The notes beneath the pieces were generated by a model. It saw only the letters and a program-made list of their open reading frames with translations, searched no databases and was not told where the DNA came from. DNA of 64,000 nt, from positions 248,001 to 312,000 of the forward strand of contig NZ_ASWD01000002.1 in NCBI RefSeq assembly GCF_000407485.1. The letters run 5' to 3'. The translations under genes were made by a program, and so were the position numbers. The stretch is from Enterococcus pallens ATCC BAA-351 (GTDB lineage Bacteria; Bacillota; Bacilli; Lactobacillales; Enterococcaceae). Below, one piece after another: positions 50,745 through 59,901 of the stretch; positions within the stretch are counted from its first letter, which is position 1, and each line of letters begins with the position of its first letter.

Positions 50745-52565
50745 ATGAATAAACCTTCAAATAAATGGTTGATTATCAGCCTAATCAGCATCCTCTGCTT
50801 AACAATAATTGGGATTGTCGTGACGGCGACTACCTATCGCAGCACACAGAAGCATGCGCTGAAAATGGGAACTGATCAGCTAATTAAAATAAACGATTAT
50901 GCAATCAATATTCTTACGTTAGAAATTGAGTCTTACTCCTTGTCGCTGGAGGATTATGCCTCCAATGTCTTTTTTGACGATACACCGCTGGAATTAACCA
51001 AAACCGAACAAATCGAAAACAGCTTAAGCAATAAATCAGCCGCTATTACGGGGCTTTATCTGCTGGATTTGCAAGGGAACCTGCTAGACGGCAAGTCATT
51101 TGAGAACAAAACCTTTACTTCTCAAGCTGAATTGCCGGCAGTGATAAAAAAGGACAGCTATTTTTCGAAAGCCTTAAAGGGGCAGGTAGATCAAAATGGC
51201 GACAGCTACTTTGAAGCTGGTCATGCTTATTTAAACCTGTATCGCTTGATAAAAAACAGTCAGAATCAGCCGATTGCACTGCTGATTTTGCCCCTTAATT
51301 TAGAGCAGCTGTATCATTCAACCTTGGATCCAGATGATCAATTCAGCGGCTATACCATGATTAAAGACCGCGATATGAAGGTGCTCATGCACCCCTCCCA
51401 TGAACAAATCAGTTGGTCAATTGTGGAGGATCGTCAAAAAAAATACCCTGATCTTGATTATACCGATCTCGAACGCTTAGAAAAGACGCAATTAGCCAAC
51501 GCTAATGGAACCATGAGCTATTATTCCTATTGGTGGGACAAAAAGGACCCTGCCCGTGCCCGCGTCCTCAAGCTGACTGCTTACCGCTGGATTACCATCG
51601 GAAAAGCCCGCTGGATCGTTGCCACCAATTCTGATTTTTATGAACAAAACGGCATGGCCATCCAAGAAAGTCTGATTATTTTAGGTCTGCTTTGCATCCT
51701 GCTGGCAACGATTTTACTGCTGGCCTTTAGTTTACGAAGCTACTCGCGGCGCAACCAAAGCTACCTTGAAAATTTACGCCTCATTGAACGACAAAAGCTG
51801 ATGAACGAACGGCACTCCCTGGAAAAAAGCATGCTGCAGGAATCCAAACTAGAAACCATCGGCCTGCTGACGACTTCGATTGTTCATGATATGAATAATT
51901 TCTTAACTCCGATGATTGGTAATTTAGAACTAATGATCGAAGAACACCAGCAAAATCCAGAATTAGTCGAGGATCTGCAGGAAGTTTATCATGCTGCCCA
52001 ACGTGGACAGAAGCTTTCTACCAATGTCCTGCGTTTTTCCAAACTGGCCTCTAATACGAAGGAGACCGTTAATATTACCTCCGCCGTTGCCGAAGCAATT
52101 GAAACAATGCGGATTCTGATTCCTAAAAAAGTTCGGCTGACCTTTCAACAGCAGGCTACCGGCTACAGCTATTTTGAAAAAGAAGAGCTGCAGGTAATTC
52201 TGTACAACTTGTTAACCAATGCCTACCAAGCTCGCAAAGCCAATACGGTGATTGATGTTTTGGTTAAACGGGCTGATGAACAGGAATGCCAGCAATTCCA
52301 AAAACATTCGCTGGCTTACAGTACCAAAGACTTTGCCTTAATTCAAATTACCGATAATGGGCCCGGTATCCCGAAAGAAATTGAAGACAAAATCTTCACG
52401 CCCTTCTTCACCACGAAAACTGCCAGTGGTGGTACTGGACTAGGTCTGTTTATTGTTTCCTCGATTATTAAAAAGAACGATTGGCTGCTTTCAGTCACCA
52501 GTTCAGATGCCGGAACCTCCTTTGTTATTGGAATTCCATTGACTGATGACCCGCCAACAACCTAA
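50745..52565 (+). CDS. Cache-type membrane sensor histidine kinase
   Basis: About 606 residues. A first membrane helix (~8-28) and a second (~310-330) enclose an extracytoplasmic domain of about 275 residues with a dCACHE-like look (GLYLLDLQGNLLDGKS, FSGYTMIKDRDMKVLMHP). After a coiled coil comes a kinase core with the phospho-His in SIVHDMNNFLTPMIGNLELM and ATPase boxes (NLLTNAYQA, DNGPGIP, GGTGLGLF). The H-box form recalls DctB/NtrB-like kinases, yet the partner is OmpR-type. ATG 50745 with GGAAAGGA is the better start. A small carboxylate such as citrate is a plausible ligand, inferred from context. Confidence 0.85.
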   Translation: MNKPSNKWLIISLISILCLTIIGIVVTATTYRSTQKHALKMGTDQLIKINDYAINILTLEIESYSLSLEDYASNVFFDDTPLELTKTEQIENSLSNKSAAITGLYLLDLQGNLLDGKSFENKTFTSQAELPAVIKKDSYFSKALKGQVDQNGDSYFEAGHAYLNLYRLIKNSQNQPIALLILPLNLEQLYHSTLDPDDQFSGYTMIKDRDMKVLMHPSHEQISWSIVEDRQKKYPDLDYTDLERLEKTQLANANGTMSYYSYWWDKKDPARARVLKLTAYRWITIGKARWIVATNSDFYEQNGMAIQESLIILGLLCILLATILLLAFSLRSYSRRNQSYLENLRLIERQKLMNERHSLEKSMLQESKLETIGLLTTSIVHDMNNFLTPMIGNLELMIEEHQQNPELVEDLQEVYHAAQRGQKLSTNVLRFSKLASNTKETVNITSAVAEAIETMRILIPKKVRLTFQQQATGYSYFEKEELQVILYNLLTNAYQARKANTVIDVLVKRADEQECQQFQKHSLAYSTKDFALIQITDNGPGIPKEIEDKIFTPFFTTKTASGGTGLGLFIVSSIIKKNDWLLSVTSSDAGTSFVIGIPLTDDPPTT

Positions 52566-52570
52566 CCAAC

Positions 52571-52610
52571 GCCTTTCACAATTCGCTATCGGATTTGTGG
52601 AAGGCTTTTA
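52571..52610 (+). terminator. terminator of the sensor kinase gene
   Basis: GCCTTTCACAA and TTGTGGAAGGC form an 11-bp stem (one G-U) with a T-rich tail. It overlaps the end of the convergent PsiE-like gene. Confidence 0.75.
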
Positions 52611-52998
52611 TTCGTTCTAAGATAAACAATACAAACACTAAAACTAAGATGGACAGTGCCAAAAAGAGTGTTTCGACACCTTCTCCCTGAGCCAGCAGCA
52701 GCTCCCGTAGAATCGCTGTAATACTAATCAAAATCAAGTAACGAACCGGAATATGATGGCCTTCCTTAACATAGCGCAGCAGCATCAAAATAATTTCCAG
52801 CAAAATAAACAACGTAGCAACTTCTTCAATTAAAATCGACAATTCTTCCATTGAAGCTAACGGAATAACATGGGTAATGATGGTAAAAATAGCTTCTCCC
52901 ATAACAATCAAAACCACAATAATTAAAAGCGCTAACAAAAGGTCAATAAAAGAACTGATTCCTTTTTCAAATAATTTAAATTTATTCCCCAAACGCAT
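52576..52998 (-). CDS. PsiE-family membrane protein
   Basis: 140 residues with four hydrophobic segments. The start LFEKGISSFIDLLLALLII and the loop YVKEGHHIPVRYLILISITA with ILRELLL are typical of the phosphate-starvation-inducible PsiE family, whose function is unknown. It is monocistronic and convergent with the sensor kinase. Confidence 0.8.
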   Translation of the reverse strand: MRLGNKFKLFEKGISSFIDLLLALLIIVVLIVMGEAIFTIITHVIPLASMEELSILIEEVATLFILLEIILMLLRYVKEGHHIPVRYLILISITAILRELLLAQGEGVETLFLALSILVLVFVLFILERIKAFHKSDSEL

Positions 52999-53128
52999 TC
53001 CTCCTTATCCTTCCTTTAATTATAACGAAAAAAACCATGCTTTTTTAGCTAAACACAATAAAAAGACAATAAAATTTCTAGGTTTCCATCTCAGCAAACC
53101 TTCAGATTTCAAGATCCTTATAACAAAA

Positions 53129-53176
53129 AAAAGAACAACCACCGCTGAGTATAACACAAGCGATGATTATTCTTTT
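53129..53176 (-). terminator. terminator of the seven-gene PASTA/ABC operon
   Basis: AAAGAACAACCACCGCT and AGCGATGATTATTCTTT form a 17-bp stem. Every imperfect pair becomes G-U on minus-strand RNA, where a U-run follows. This directionality fits the PASTA operon. Confidence 0.75.
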
Positions 53177-53218
53177 CATAATTACTAGTCATTTTGCTAT
53201 TAAGGCTATAAACAACTT

Positions 53219-54634
53219 TTATTCTTGTCCTTGAGTATCTCCTTGGGACTCGCCGCTTCCGCCCTGCTGCTGATTGTTGCTGTTAGGAATACTATCTGCT
53301 GAGCCTAAATTTCCTAAACTAATATCCAGTGAAACTGTATAGTCCAGTGGCAGATAAACATTGCGGGTACTCATGCCCACCACGGTTCCTTTTGGCTGAT
53401 CAGAATCCACATGACGGATGACATAATGAATATTGGCTCCTTTAGATTGAAACTCATTGTAAAAATACTTCTGCAAATCGCCTTCAACCGTCGTTCCTCT
53501 AAGATCCTTTAAATACGGTTGTCCCAATGAATACAATACTTGAACCCGTAAATCATTTTTAGCGTTTAGTACTGTCCCGGCAGCAACACTTTGAGAAACC
53601 AGCTGACCATACGGCAGATCGTTGGTATAAATCCCTTTTGCTTGAACCTGAACACCTTCGACTGCATTGGCGGCATCTTCTAAGCTGTAGTCTGCAAAGT
53701 TGGGAATCGTGAACCCTTTGCCTAGTGACACAACGACTGTCATGGCATCCTTTTTCGCAATTTTTTCGTCCTTCGAGAGATTTTGCGAAATAATGCTGTC
53801 TGCCGGTACATCGTTGGAGGTCGCTTCTTCGTAGGTCACATTAATTTCATTGGTTTTTGCCCAGGATTCTACTTCTCCCCGGGTTTTGCGAATGAAATCC
53901 GGCACTGCAATATTCTTCTTGTAGGTTTCCTTCCCTTTTGAGTAGAAGACCTTAGCAGCATCCTTGCGTCGATAATTTTGGTTGGTTACCTCAGGGTTGG
54001 CAATCTCAAAATTAAGATACTTCCCTTTCTCAGCTGTATCGCTATATTCCTCGATCAACGAAATATTGGTTGCCTGATGTTCCTTGATCCAATTTTCCGC
54101 CTGCTGCTTGCTTAAGGTTGAAAAGTCCGGCAGCTTCAGCTTCTGGTCAGGATCCGGTCCCTTGCTGGTCGTCAGCTGAAGATTGCCGCCTTTTTTGACC
54201 TGGCTGCCTGCTTTCTGCGATTGAGATAAAATAGTGTTGGCTTCCTTCTTCAGTGAAAATTCCTGTTTAGTCTCCACCTGTATTTTGTTTTCAGTTGCCC
54301 AGACCCGAGCTTCTGACAAGGGCTTGTCCGCGAAATTAGGCATTTTTACATGGCTAATCCGATAGTAGACCATTATACCGACAATTGCAGCAACGATCAT
54401 CCCTATCACAATCCGTCTTTTTTTCTTCTTTTGCTTGGCTTGATAGGTATCGTCTATCTCAGTCATTTCAGTCTTTTGACGGCGGCTTTCGCTTTTTGGT
54501 TCCTCTGAAGCTGACGCTTGTTCAGGCTCCTCCTCGACGGGCTCTTTGGGGAGAGATGATGTTGGCTCATCAGAAGAGGGTTTGTCCGTCTTATGGTAGT
54601 TGTTGCTGTTAAAATTAGAGAGAAAATCACTCAT
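53219..54634 (-). CDS. PASTA-repeat membrane protein without kinase domain
   Basis: 471 residues. A charged, low-complexity cytoplasmic part (1-~75, rich in Glu/Ser/Lys) precedes one membrane helix (~76-95, RRIVIGMIVAAIVGIMVYYR), then four or five PASTA-like repeats outside (~97-445; repeat starts MPNFADKP, LPDFSTLS, VPDFIRKT, IPNFADYS) and a Gly/Gln/Ser tail. PASTA domains bind muropeptides or lipid II in Ser/Thr kinases and PBPs, but no kinase or transpeptidase domain is present. It is the last gene of the operon, overlapping the ATPase gene by 8 bp. It may be a wall-damage or antibiotic sensor for the transporter; that is inference. Confidence 0.85.
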   Translation of the reverse strand: MSDFLSNFNSNNYHKTDKPSSDEPTSSLPKEPVEEEPEQASASEEPKSESRRQKTEMTEIDDTYQAKQKKKKRRIVIGMIVAAIVGIMVYYRISHVKMPNFADKPLSEARVWATENKIQVETKQEFSLKKEANTILSQSQKAGSQVKKGGNLQLTTSKGPDPDQKLKLPDFSTLSKQQAENWIKEHQATNISLIEEYSDTAEKGKYLNFEIANPEVTNQNYRRKDAAKVFYSKGKETYKKNIAVPDFIRKTRGEVESWAKTNEINVTYEEATSNDVPADSIISQNLSKDEKIAKKDAMTVVVSLGKGFTIPNFADYSLEDAANAVEGVQVQAKGIYTNDLPYGQLVSQSVAAGTVLNAKNDLRVQVLYSLGQPYLKDLRGTTVEGDLQKYFYNEFQSKGANIHYVIRHVDSDQPKGTVVGMSTRNVYLPLDYTVSLDISLGNLGSADSIPNSNNQQQGGSGESQGDTQGQE

Positions 54635-55301
54635 AGCTGACCAACTCGCCTTGTTTTAGGAAGAAGGTTTTATCCGATTGCTTGGCAATTTCCTTGGAAT
54701 GGGTAACCACAATCACACATTTATTGTGAGTGAAGGCCAGATCCTTGAAGATATCCACAATTTCCTGCTCCATTTCTTCATCCAAGTTGCCGGTGGGCTC
54801 ATCCGCCAAAATGATATCCACATTCGTCGATAATGCCCGAGCAATCGCTACCCGCTGCTGCTCTCCCCCTGAAAGCTGTGTCACTAATCGGTCCGCCTTC
54901 GTCTTGGTAATACCAATATAATCCAACAGATTGTAAGCTACCTCCTGTTGAGCTGCTGGTAATTTATTATCTGTAATGGTCATAGCCACCAAAACATTTT
55001 CCAAAGCAGTCAAATAGGGAACCAAGTTGTAATTTTGGAAAATAATACTAATATCATCTCTGCGATACTCATCGTAGCCAATTTCTTTAATATTCTTATC
55101 GTGATAAAGAATTTGTCCGGACTTTGGTTCGTCCAACGCACTAATCAGTGATAAAAAAGTCGTTTTTCCTGAACCTGAATCACCTAAAATAGTATAAAAC
55201 TGTCCCTGCTCAAAGCTAATCGAGGTATCCTGCAGAATAATCCGTTTTTGATCGCCATCCTGGTAAAAATAGCTTACGTTTTTTGCTTTTAAAATTGTCA
55301 T
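54627..55301 (-). CDS. ABC transporter ATPase (MacB/LolD-like)
   Basis: 224 residues with complete motifs: Walker [11 protein letters not shown]-loop IIFQNYNLV, signature LSGGEQQR, Walker [13 protein letters not shown] and H-loop VVTHS. It belongs to the LolD/MacB/FtsE group that drives FtsX-type permeases rather than pore-type importers. It should power the adjacent FtsX-like permease, 12 bp upstream. Confidence 0.92.
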   Translation of the reverse strand: MTILKAKNVSYFYQDGDQKRIILQDTSISFEQGQFYTILGDSGSGKTTFLSLISALDEPKSGQILYHDKNIKEIGYDEYRRDDISIIFQNYNLVPYLTALENVLVAMTITDNKLPAAQQEVAYNLLDYIGITKTKADRLVTQLSGGEQQRVAIARALSTNVDIILADEPTGNLDEEMEQEIVDIFKDLAFTHNKCVIVVTHSKEIAKQSDKTFFLKQGELVSYE

Positions 55302-55313
55302 CTAGTTTTCCTC

Positions 55314-56783
55314 CTACATCATGATTTTCTTTGGATTTAGGCGCATCACGTAGGTCAGCGGTAAGACAGCTGACAATAATACGGTAGCTAATCCTGAAAC
55401 AAGGAACGTCACAATATAAGACAAGGAGAACGTCACTTCATAATTGTTGATGACATCATCGGTCGTTAGACCAGAGCCTAGACTTTGGCTGCCAGCCACA
55501 ATCATCTGACTCCCTGCAGCACTTTGAACCTCGGCCAAGGCATCGCTGGAAACCAAAGATTCTGAGATCAGTTTTCCTAAGAAATTACCGGTCACTAACG
55601 ACAGACACATCGCCACCAAACTAATCACTAACAGCTCCAAAACAACCTGACGCATAATATTCTTGCGGCGCTCGCCTAAGGAAAGGTAAATGCCCCACTC
55701 ATGCTTTCTATCTCGTAAGAATAGAACCACCACTAACGAAATAATCAGTAAAGAGGCAATAATCGATAGAATCACCACATAGCCAGAAATCGTGGACAGC
55801 TTCTTCACACTAGCGCCAACCTTATCAAACTCATCGGTAGAGGCCGTCGCTTTGTAGCCTTCTGGCAGCATGGTACTCATTTCTTCCTTGAAGGCTTCGA
55901 CATCATCGGGACTTTTCAAGGTATAAATTGGAGTAATTTGATCAGTGCTGCTGGCATCATCATAAGCTGCTGGATCAATTTCTTTGCCCTTTTCAAACTC
56001 AGCTTGGGTAATGGATTTCACCAACTTATTGGGCATGTACGCCGTATTAAACTGATCCATTTCCATGAATTGCTCTTGAATCCCGCCACCTTTGCCATCG
56101 TTTTTCTTTTTATCTAATTTAATTGGTTCAAAAAGGCCGACGATCTTCACTGAATGCTTCAATGATTCCTGAGAATCGGTACTGCCATCTGCTTTTTGCG
56201 AAACAAACGTGGTGTCCAGCACCATTTGATCACCGACACTTAAGCCGTTCTCATCGGCAACCTTTTTAGAAATCACCGCCGTTGATTGACCATTTTTGAT
56301 ATCCTCCTGTGACGGGAAGCTGCCTTCTACCAGCTTGACTTTTTTATTTTTAAAATCTGCCGGCTCGGTCTTATTGCTGCCCTTTAACGTCAGCATATTC
56401 ATCCCGCCGTTGATACTAATACTATCCTGTTCTAACTGATAAGTTTTAAAGGAATCCAACGTAAGATAACCTGTGTAGCTGTAATCGTAATCCTTCACAT
56501 AAGAAGATTCACCAATCTTTTTAACAAGCTCTTCTTTTAGAGGCTCCGGCCCCTTCATAGCTGCCGTTGAATCGCTACCCTGCATCAGCTTATCCAAGTC
56601 CACCTCAGCCGAGACGGTTGCCCCCAGCTGCTGCTTCATTTTTTTCTCCACATTTCCTGTAGACTGCTGAATTGCAATCGCTCCGGCAATGACATTTCCT
56701 AAAACAAAAATTACGGCAAAAAGAATCAATGATTTCCCTTTTCTCCGACTGACACTGCTCCATGCTCGCTTCCAATAATTCAT
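55314..56783 (-). CDS. FtsX/MacB-type ABC permease
   Basis: About 489 residues from ATG 56783 (AAAGGAAAG upstream; the frame to 56861 has no such site). An N-terminal helix (~15-40) is followed by a large extracytoplasmic domain (~40-340) and three more helices (~345-490). This is the MacB/FtsX arrangement. The last helix pair begins YVTFLVSGLATVLLSAVLPL. Such permeases drive mechanical release of lipoproteins, peptides or antimicrobials rather than pore transport. Confidence 0.88.
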   Translation of the reverse strand: MNYWKRAWSSVSRRKGKSLILFAVIFVLGNVIAGAIAIQQSTGNVEKKMKQQLGATVSAEVDLDKLMQGSDSTAAMKGPEPLKEELVKKIGESSYVKDYDYSYTGYLTLDSFKTYQLEQDSISINGGMNMLTLKGSNKTEPADFKNKKVKLVEGSFPSQEDIKNGQSTAVISKKVADENGLSVGDQMVLDTTFVSQKADGSTDSQESLKHSVKIVGLFEPIKLDKKKNDGKGGGIQEQFMEMDQFNTAYMPNKLVKSITQAEFEKGKEIDPAAYDDASSTDQITPIYTLKSPDDVEAFKEEMSTMLPEGYKATASTDEFDKVGASVKKLSTISGYVVILSIIASLLIISLVVVLFLRDRKHEWGIYLSLGERRKNIMRQVVLELLVISLVAMCLSLVTGNFLGKLISESLVSSDALAEVQSAAGSQMIVAGSQSLGSGLTTDDVINNYEVTFSLSYIVTFLVSGLATVLLSAVLPLTYVMRLNPKKIMM

Positions 56784-56826
56784 TTGCTTTCCTTTCACTC
56801 GCCGAACAGTGTTGTACTCCCCCAGT

Positions 56827-57489
56827 TTACTGTTCTTTGATAAATAGTAGTTTTCCTCCATTCAAACCCCAAAGTTCATCAGCAAATTTGATCGTCGTGT
56901 GCGACTGTGAAGCGATAATTAAGCATTTTTCTTTTTGCCGGCAAAATTCAGACAGTTCCTCTAGCGTTTCCTCGATGGCCAGCTCTGAAAACAATTTGGA
57001 CGGCTCATCCAGCAGCACTAGCGGCGCTTTGCTGGCCATTACTTTAGCCAAGCTCACCAGCTGCTGAGTTCGTTTATCCAGCTTGTTCACTGTCGTCTTG
57101 ATTTGTTTCGGCGTTAATCCTACCTGTTGAAGAATAGTCGTCAGCTCACTAATCGCCACTTCCTGTTGGGCAATGGTTGCTTCCAATGCCAAATTAGCCA
57201 GCGGCGTATCCTTAACCAGACTGCCTGTTTGAAAAAGACAGCTGACCTTGCGTGCTCGATAATCGTCCCGGTTTATCGCGGTCAGATTTTGTCCATCAAA
57301 CGTGATCGCCCCTTCTGAACAGGTCTTCAAACCAGCCAATAAATAAAGCAGCGTAGTTTTGCCAGACTGAGCATGGCCTAAAATCACATACACCTTGCCT
57401 GGTAAAAATTCCGCATTCAACTGATGAATAAGTTCAATTGCTGGTTTATTGGTAGAATAGCTGACATTTTTCAGTAAAAGCTGTCTCAT
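56827..57489 (-). CDS. second ABC ATPase, degenerate signature motif
   Basis: 220 residues. Walker A (LGHAQSGKTT) and Walker B (LVLLDEPSKL) are good, but the LSGGQ signature is replaced by KLDKRTQQ and the H-loop reads ASQSH instead of a THD form. ATPase pairs with one broken signature are known in heterodimeric ABC exporters, so it may be the regulatory half of a pair with the complete ATPase. It overlaps the next permease gene by 4 bp. Confidence 0.85.
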   Translation of the reverse strand: MRQLLLKNVSYSTNKPAIELIHQLNAEFLPGKVYVILGHAQSGKTTLLYLLAGLKTCSEGAITFDGQNLTAINRDDYRARKVSCLFQTGSLVKDTPLANLALEATIAQQEVAISELTTILQQVGLTPKQIKTTVNKLDKRTQQLVSLAKVMASKAPLVLLDEPSKLFSELAIEETLEELSEFCRQKEKCLIIASQSHTTIKFADELWGLNGGKLLFIKEQ

Positions 57490-58760
57490 ATGCTTCTCCT
57501 TAACTGAAAAGAATACTCACCAAAGACAAAAATCATTCGGCTGGTTAATCCCACAATCACCAAAAGCATACTCGCAAAGTACGGCAATAAAAATTTCAAA
57601 AATTTACTATTTTCCAGTAATTGGCGAATTTCAGCAGCAGACAAATTTGCCTGCTTGATGGTGATTAAGGGAATCTGAGTGGTGCTAGTCTGGCGCAGGC
57701 CCCTTAACCAGTTTGCTACCAGGCCTTCACTAATGAAGCTGGCACAGACATAGGCTAAGCAAGAACTAAGCAGGGCAATCAATGTAATCTCAAGGATATT
57801 GCTGCCAATCAGCTGCATCGGCCGCATTCCCATCAAACGCAGTGCGAAAATATCTGATTCCCGCCGCTTGAATAGCTGACTATAAAACAGGACCACAAAG
57901 AATAAACTCAAAACTCCGGCAGCAATCACCCCATTCAACAGCAATTCTTGTTGACTGACAAAAGAGTCAAAAACCTGCAGATACTCCTGATCAGCGTAAA
58001 TCTGGTACTGATCAAACGCGGGCAATTTACGCAGCTCTTTTTCAAACGCACGAGCAGCCTGCTGACTACTTAAACGCACCGTTACCGTATTGAAGCTGCT
58101 TTGTTTCCCTTCCGCTAAGTATTCGTTTGTTTGCAGATTGATGAATATTCCACCAAAAACCTCCTGCAGCTCCTGCTTGCCGGAAACAATCCCGACAATT
58201 TTCAGCTTTTTGCTGCCATTACCGATACTTAATTCATCTCCCAGCTTCAGCTTGTTGCCTTTAGCAACCTGTTCTGTCACTAGACAGGTGCCCTGCTCTA
58301 ATGGCAGCTCTCCTTGAAAGGATACCTTCTTTGATGCCTGAAAATATCTTTTCAACGAAGCATTGTCCAAAGCAGTCACCCCCATTTGAGGAGTTCTCAT
58401 TGTGCTGACAGCACCGGAATGAACGGTCTCAACATTTTCGCCCGCATCCATAACCAGACCTGTAACTTCCACCGCTGAGTAGCCCATCAATACGCTTTCT
58501 TCAACATTAGGCAATTCATTTAATGCTTGTAAATCGGCTTCATTCAAATTTGTGACATGCTCTTGTTTTTCAAAATCTGGTTTCACGTTTATCAGCGTGT
58601 CGGTTTGTTTTTTCGTTTCCGCCAGCGAATGTTCCACCGCCCCATAGACCTGCAGCAGGCAAAAGAAACTCAGCAGTATGCCAAAAAAAAGCAAGCCGAT
58701 GAAAAAATCATTACGCTTATTCCGTTTCAGATTTAAAAAAGCATGTTGGATGAACATCAT
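57486..58760 (-). CDS. second FtsX-type ABC permease
   Basis: About 424 residues. Layout as in MacB/FtsX: one N-terminal helix (~17-40), an extracytoplasmic domain (~40-270) and three C-terminal helices, with FALRLMGMRPMQLIGSNILE as the coupling region. The start has GGAGGAAA before ATG 58760/58757. Together with the other permease it resembles the Vex1/Vex3 pair in pneumococcus. Confidence 0.85.
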   Translation of the reverse strand: MMFIQHAFLNLKRNKRNDFFIGLLFFGILLSFFCLLQVYGAVEHSLAETKKQTDTLINVKPDFEKQEHVTNLNEADLQALNELPNVEESVLMGYSAVEVTGLVMDAGENVETVHSGAVSTMRTPQMGVTALDNASLKRYFQASKKVSFQGELPLEQGTCLVTEQVAKGNKLKLGDELSIGNGSKKLKIVGIVSGKQELQEVFGGIFINLQTNEYLAEGKQSSFNTVTVRLSSQQAARAFEKELRKLPAFDQYQIYADQEYLQVFDSFVSQQELLLNGVIAAGVLSLFFVVLFYSQLFKRRESDIFALRLMGMRPMQLIGSNILEITLIALLSSCLAYVCASFISEGLVANWLRGLRQTSTTQIPLITIKQANLSAAEIRQLLENSKFLKFLLPYFASMLLVIVGLTSRMIFVFGEYSFQLRRSI

Positions 58761-58800
58761 CACCATTTCCTCCTACCTCTGCATACTAGCAAATCAATTG

Positions 58801-59901
58801 TTAACTCTGTGTTAACTCTCCAGCACTGGGAAAAGTTAAATAAAAGGTCGATCCCTGCTGCTCTTCACTTTCCAAATAAACAAAGCCTTTACACAGGCTG
58901 CACACATGCATGACTACTGACAATCCAATTCCATAGCCATCCTGCTTCAAGCCATGAATCCGATAATTATGAGCAAATATTTCTGCTTGCTTCTTTTTAG
59001 GAATTCCAGCCCCCTGATCGGCTACCTTCAACAGCACACTGCCCTTTTTATTTTCCACCGATACCGTAATCGGCTGATCCTCGCCATACTTAATAGCATT
59101 GTCCACTAAATTAGAAATCGCCCGATAAATCCAACGATCCTTGCCGTAAATCAAGGCCGGCAGCTCCTCATCAAACTCAAAATGCAGCTGCTGATAATTC
59201 CGTTTATACAAATCACAAACCTCCGCACTAATCATCGCCACATCCACCAGCTCCTCAGTTAAATCCCCTTCATTGTTGGACAAGGTTAAAATATCGTCAA
59301 TGCTGTCGGTCAAACGATCCAAGACCTGCAAATTGGCCTGCCCTGCAGCCTCCAGCTCAAGATTGGTTCGCAAAATAGCAATCGCATTTTTCTGTTCATG
59401 AGTTAAGTAACTGTTTAAGCGCTTGTAGTCAGCCAAATGGCCATCAAATTTCTGCTTCAAATTCTCAAAAGCACTAGAAACTGCTTCATCCTTCACACTG
59501 CCTTGAGACAGCTGCTCAATAAAATTCATGTCGTGAGTGATCGCCAAAACCTGCGAACCATATATTTTTCGCAAAACCGCCCACAGTACAAACGTAAGCA
59601 GCAAAATAACCCCACAGATCCCTAAAGCAATCGACGGCAAATATTTAAAATATTCCTTCATGTAGATATTGTCCAAGGTCTCACTGCTGACTGCCAGCTT
59701 GGAAACGGTCAAACTCTCATCACTACTGACCTCAATTTGAGCCTGCTCCATATTTTCTACAAAAAAAGTGTCGCCTAACGAATCAGCGACATTCATTTGA
59801 ACAATATTGGTTCGCAGTAAAACAAAGCTGGAAATCAACACAGCCGTAACCAGCAGCGAAAAGACCAGCATGACTAAGGTCATTTTAAAATTTAATCGCA
59901 T
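58801..59901 (-). CDS. sensor histidine kinase (VncS-like)
   Basis: 366 residues. Two membrane helices (~8-28 and ~88-110) flank a short outer loop of about 60 residues. The H-box has THEQKNAIAILRTNLELE, a form seen in VncS-like kinases, and an ATPase core follows (NLVDNAIKYG, DQGAGIPKK, GYGIGLSVV). The small sensor loop suggests it listens to a transporter or membrane stress rather than a soluble ligand. It overlaps the response-regulator gene by 10 bp. Confidence 0.88.
   Translation of the reverse strand: MRLNFKMTLVMLVFSLLVTAVLISSFVLLRTNIVQMNVADSLGDTFFVENMEQAQIEVSSDESLTVSKLAVSSETLDNIYMKEYFKYLPSIALGICGVILLLTFVLWAVLRKIYGSQVLAITHDMNFIEQLSQGSVKDEAVSSAFENLKQKFDGHLADYKRLNSYLTHEQKNAIAILRTNLELEAAGQANLQVLDRLTDSIDDILTLSNNEGDLTEELVDVAMISAEVCDLYKRNYQQLHFEFDEELPALIYGKDRWIYRAISNLVDNAIKYGEDQPITVSVENKKGSVLLKVADQGAGIPKKKQAEIFAHNYRIHGLKQDGYGIGLSVVMHVCSLCKGFVYLESEEQQGSTFYLTFPSAGELTQS

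Noticed and set aside
53219-54634. PASTA protein as a PrkC/Stk-type serine/threonine kinase
   Set aside because: No kinase motifs precede the membrane helix; the N-terminal 75 residues are low-complexity and charged.
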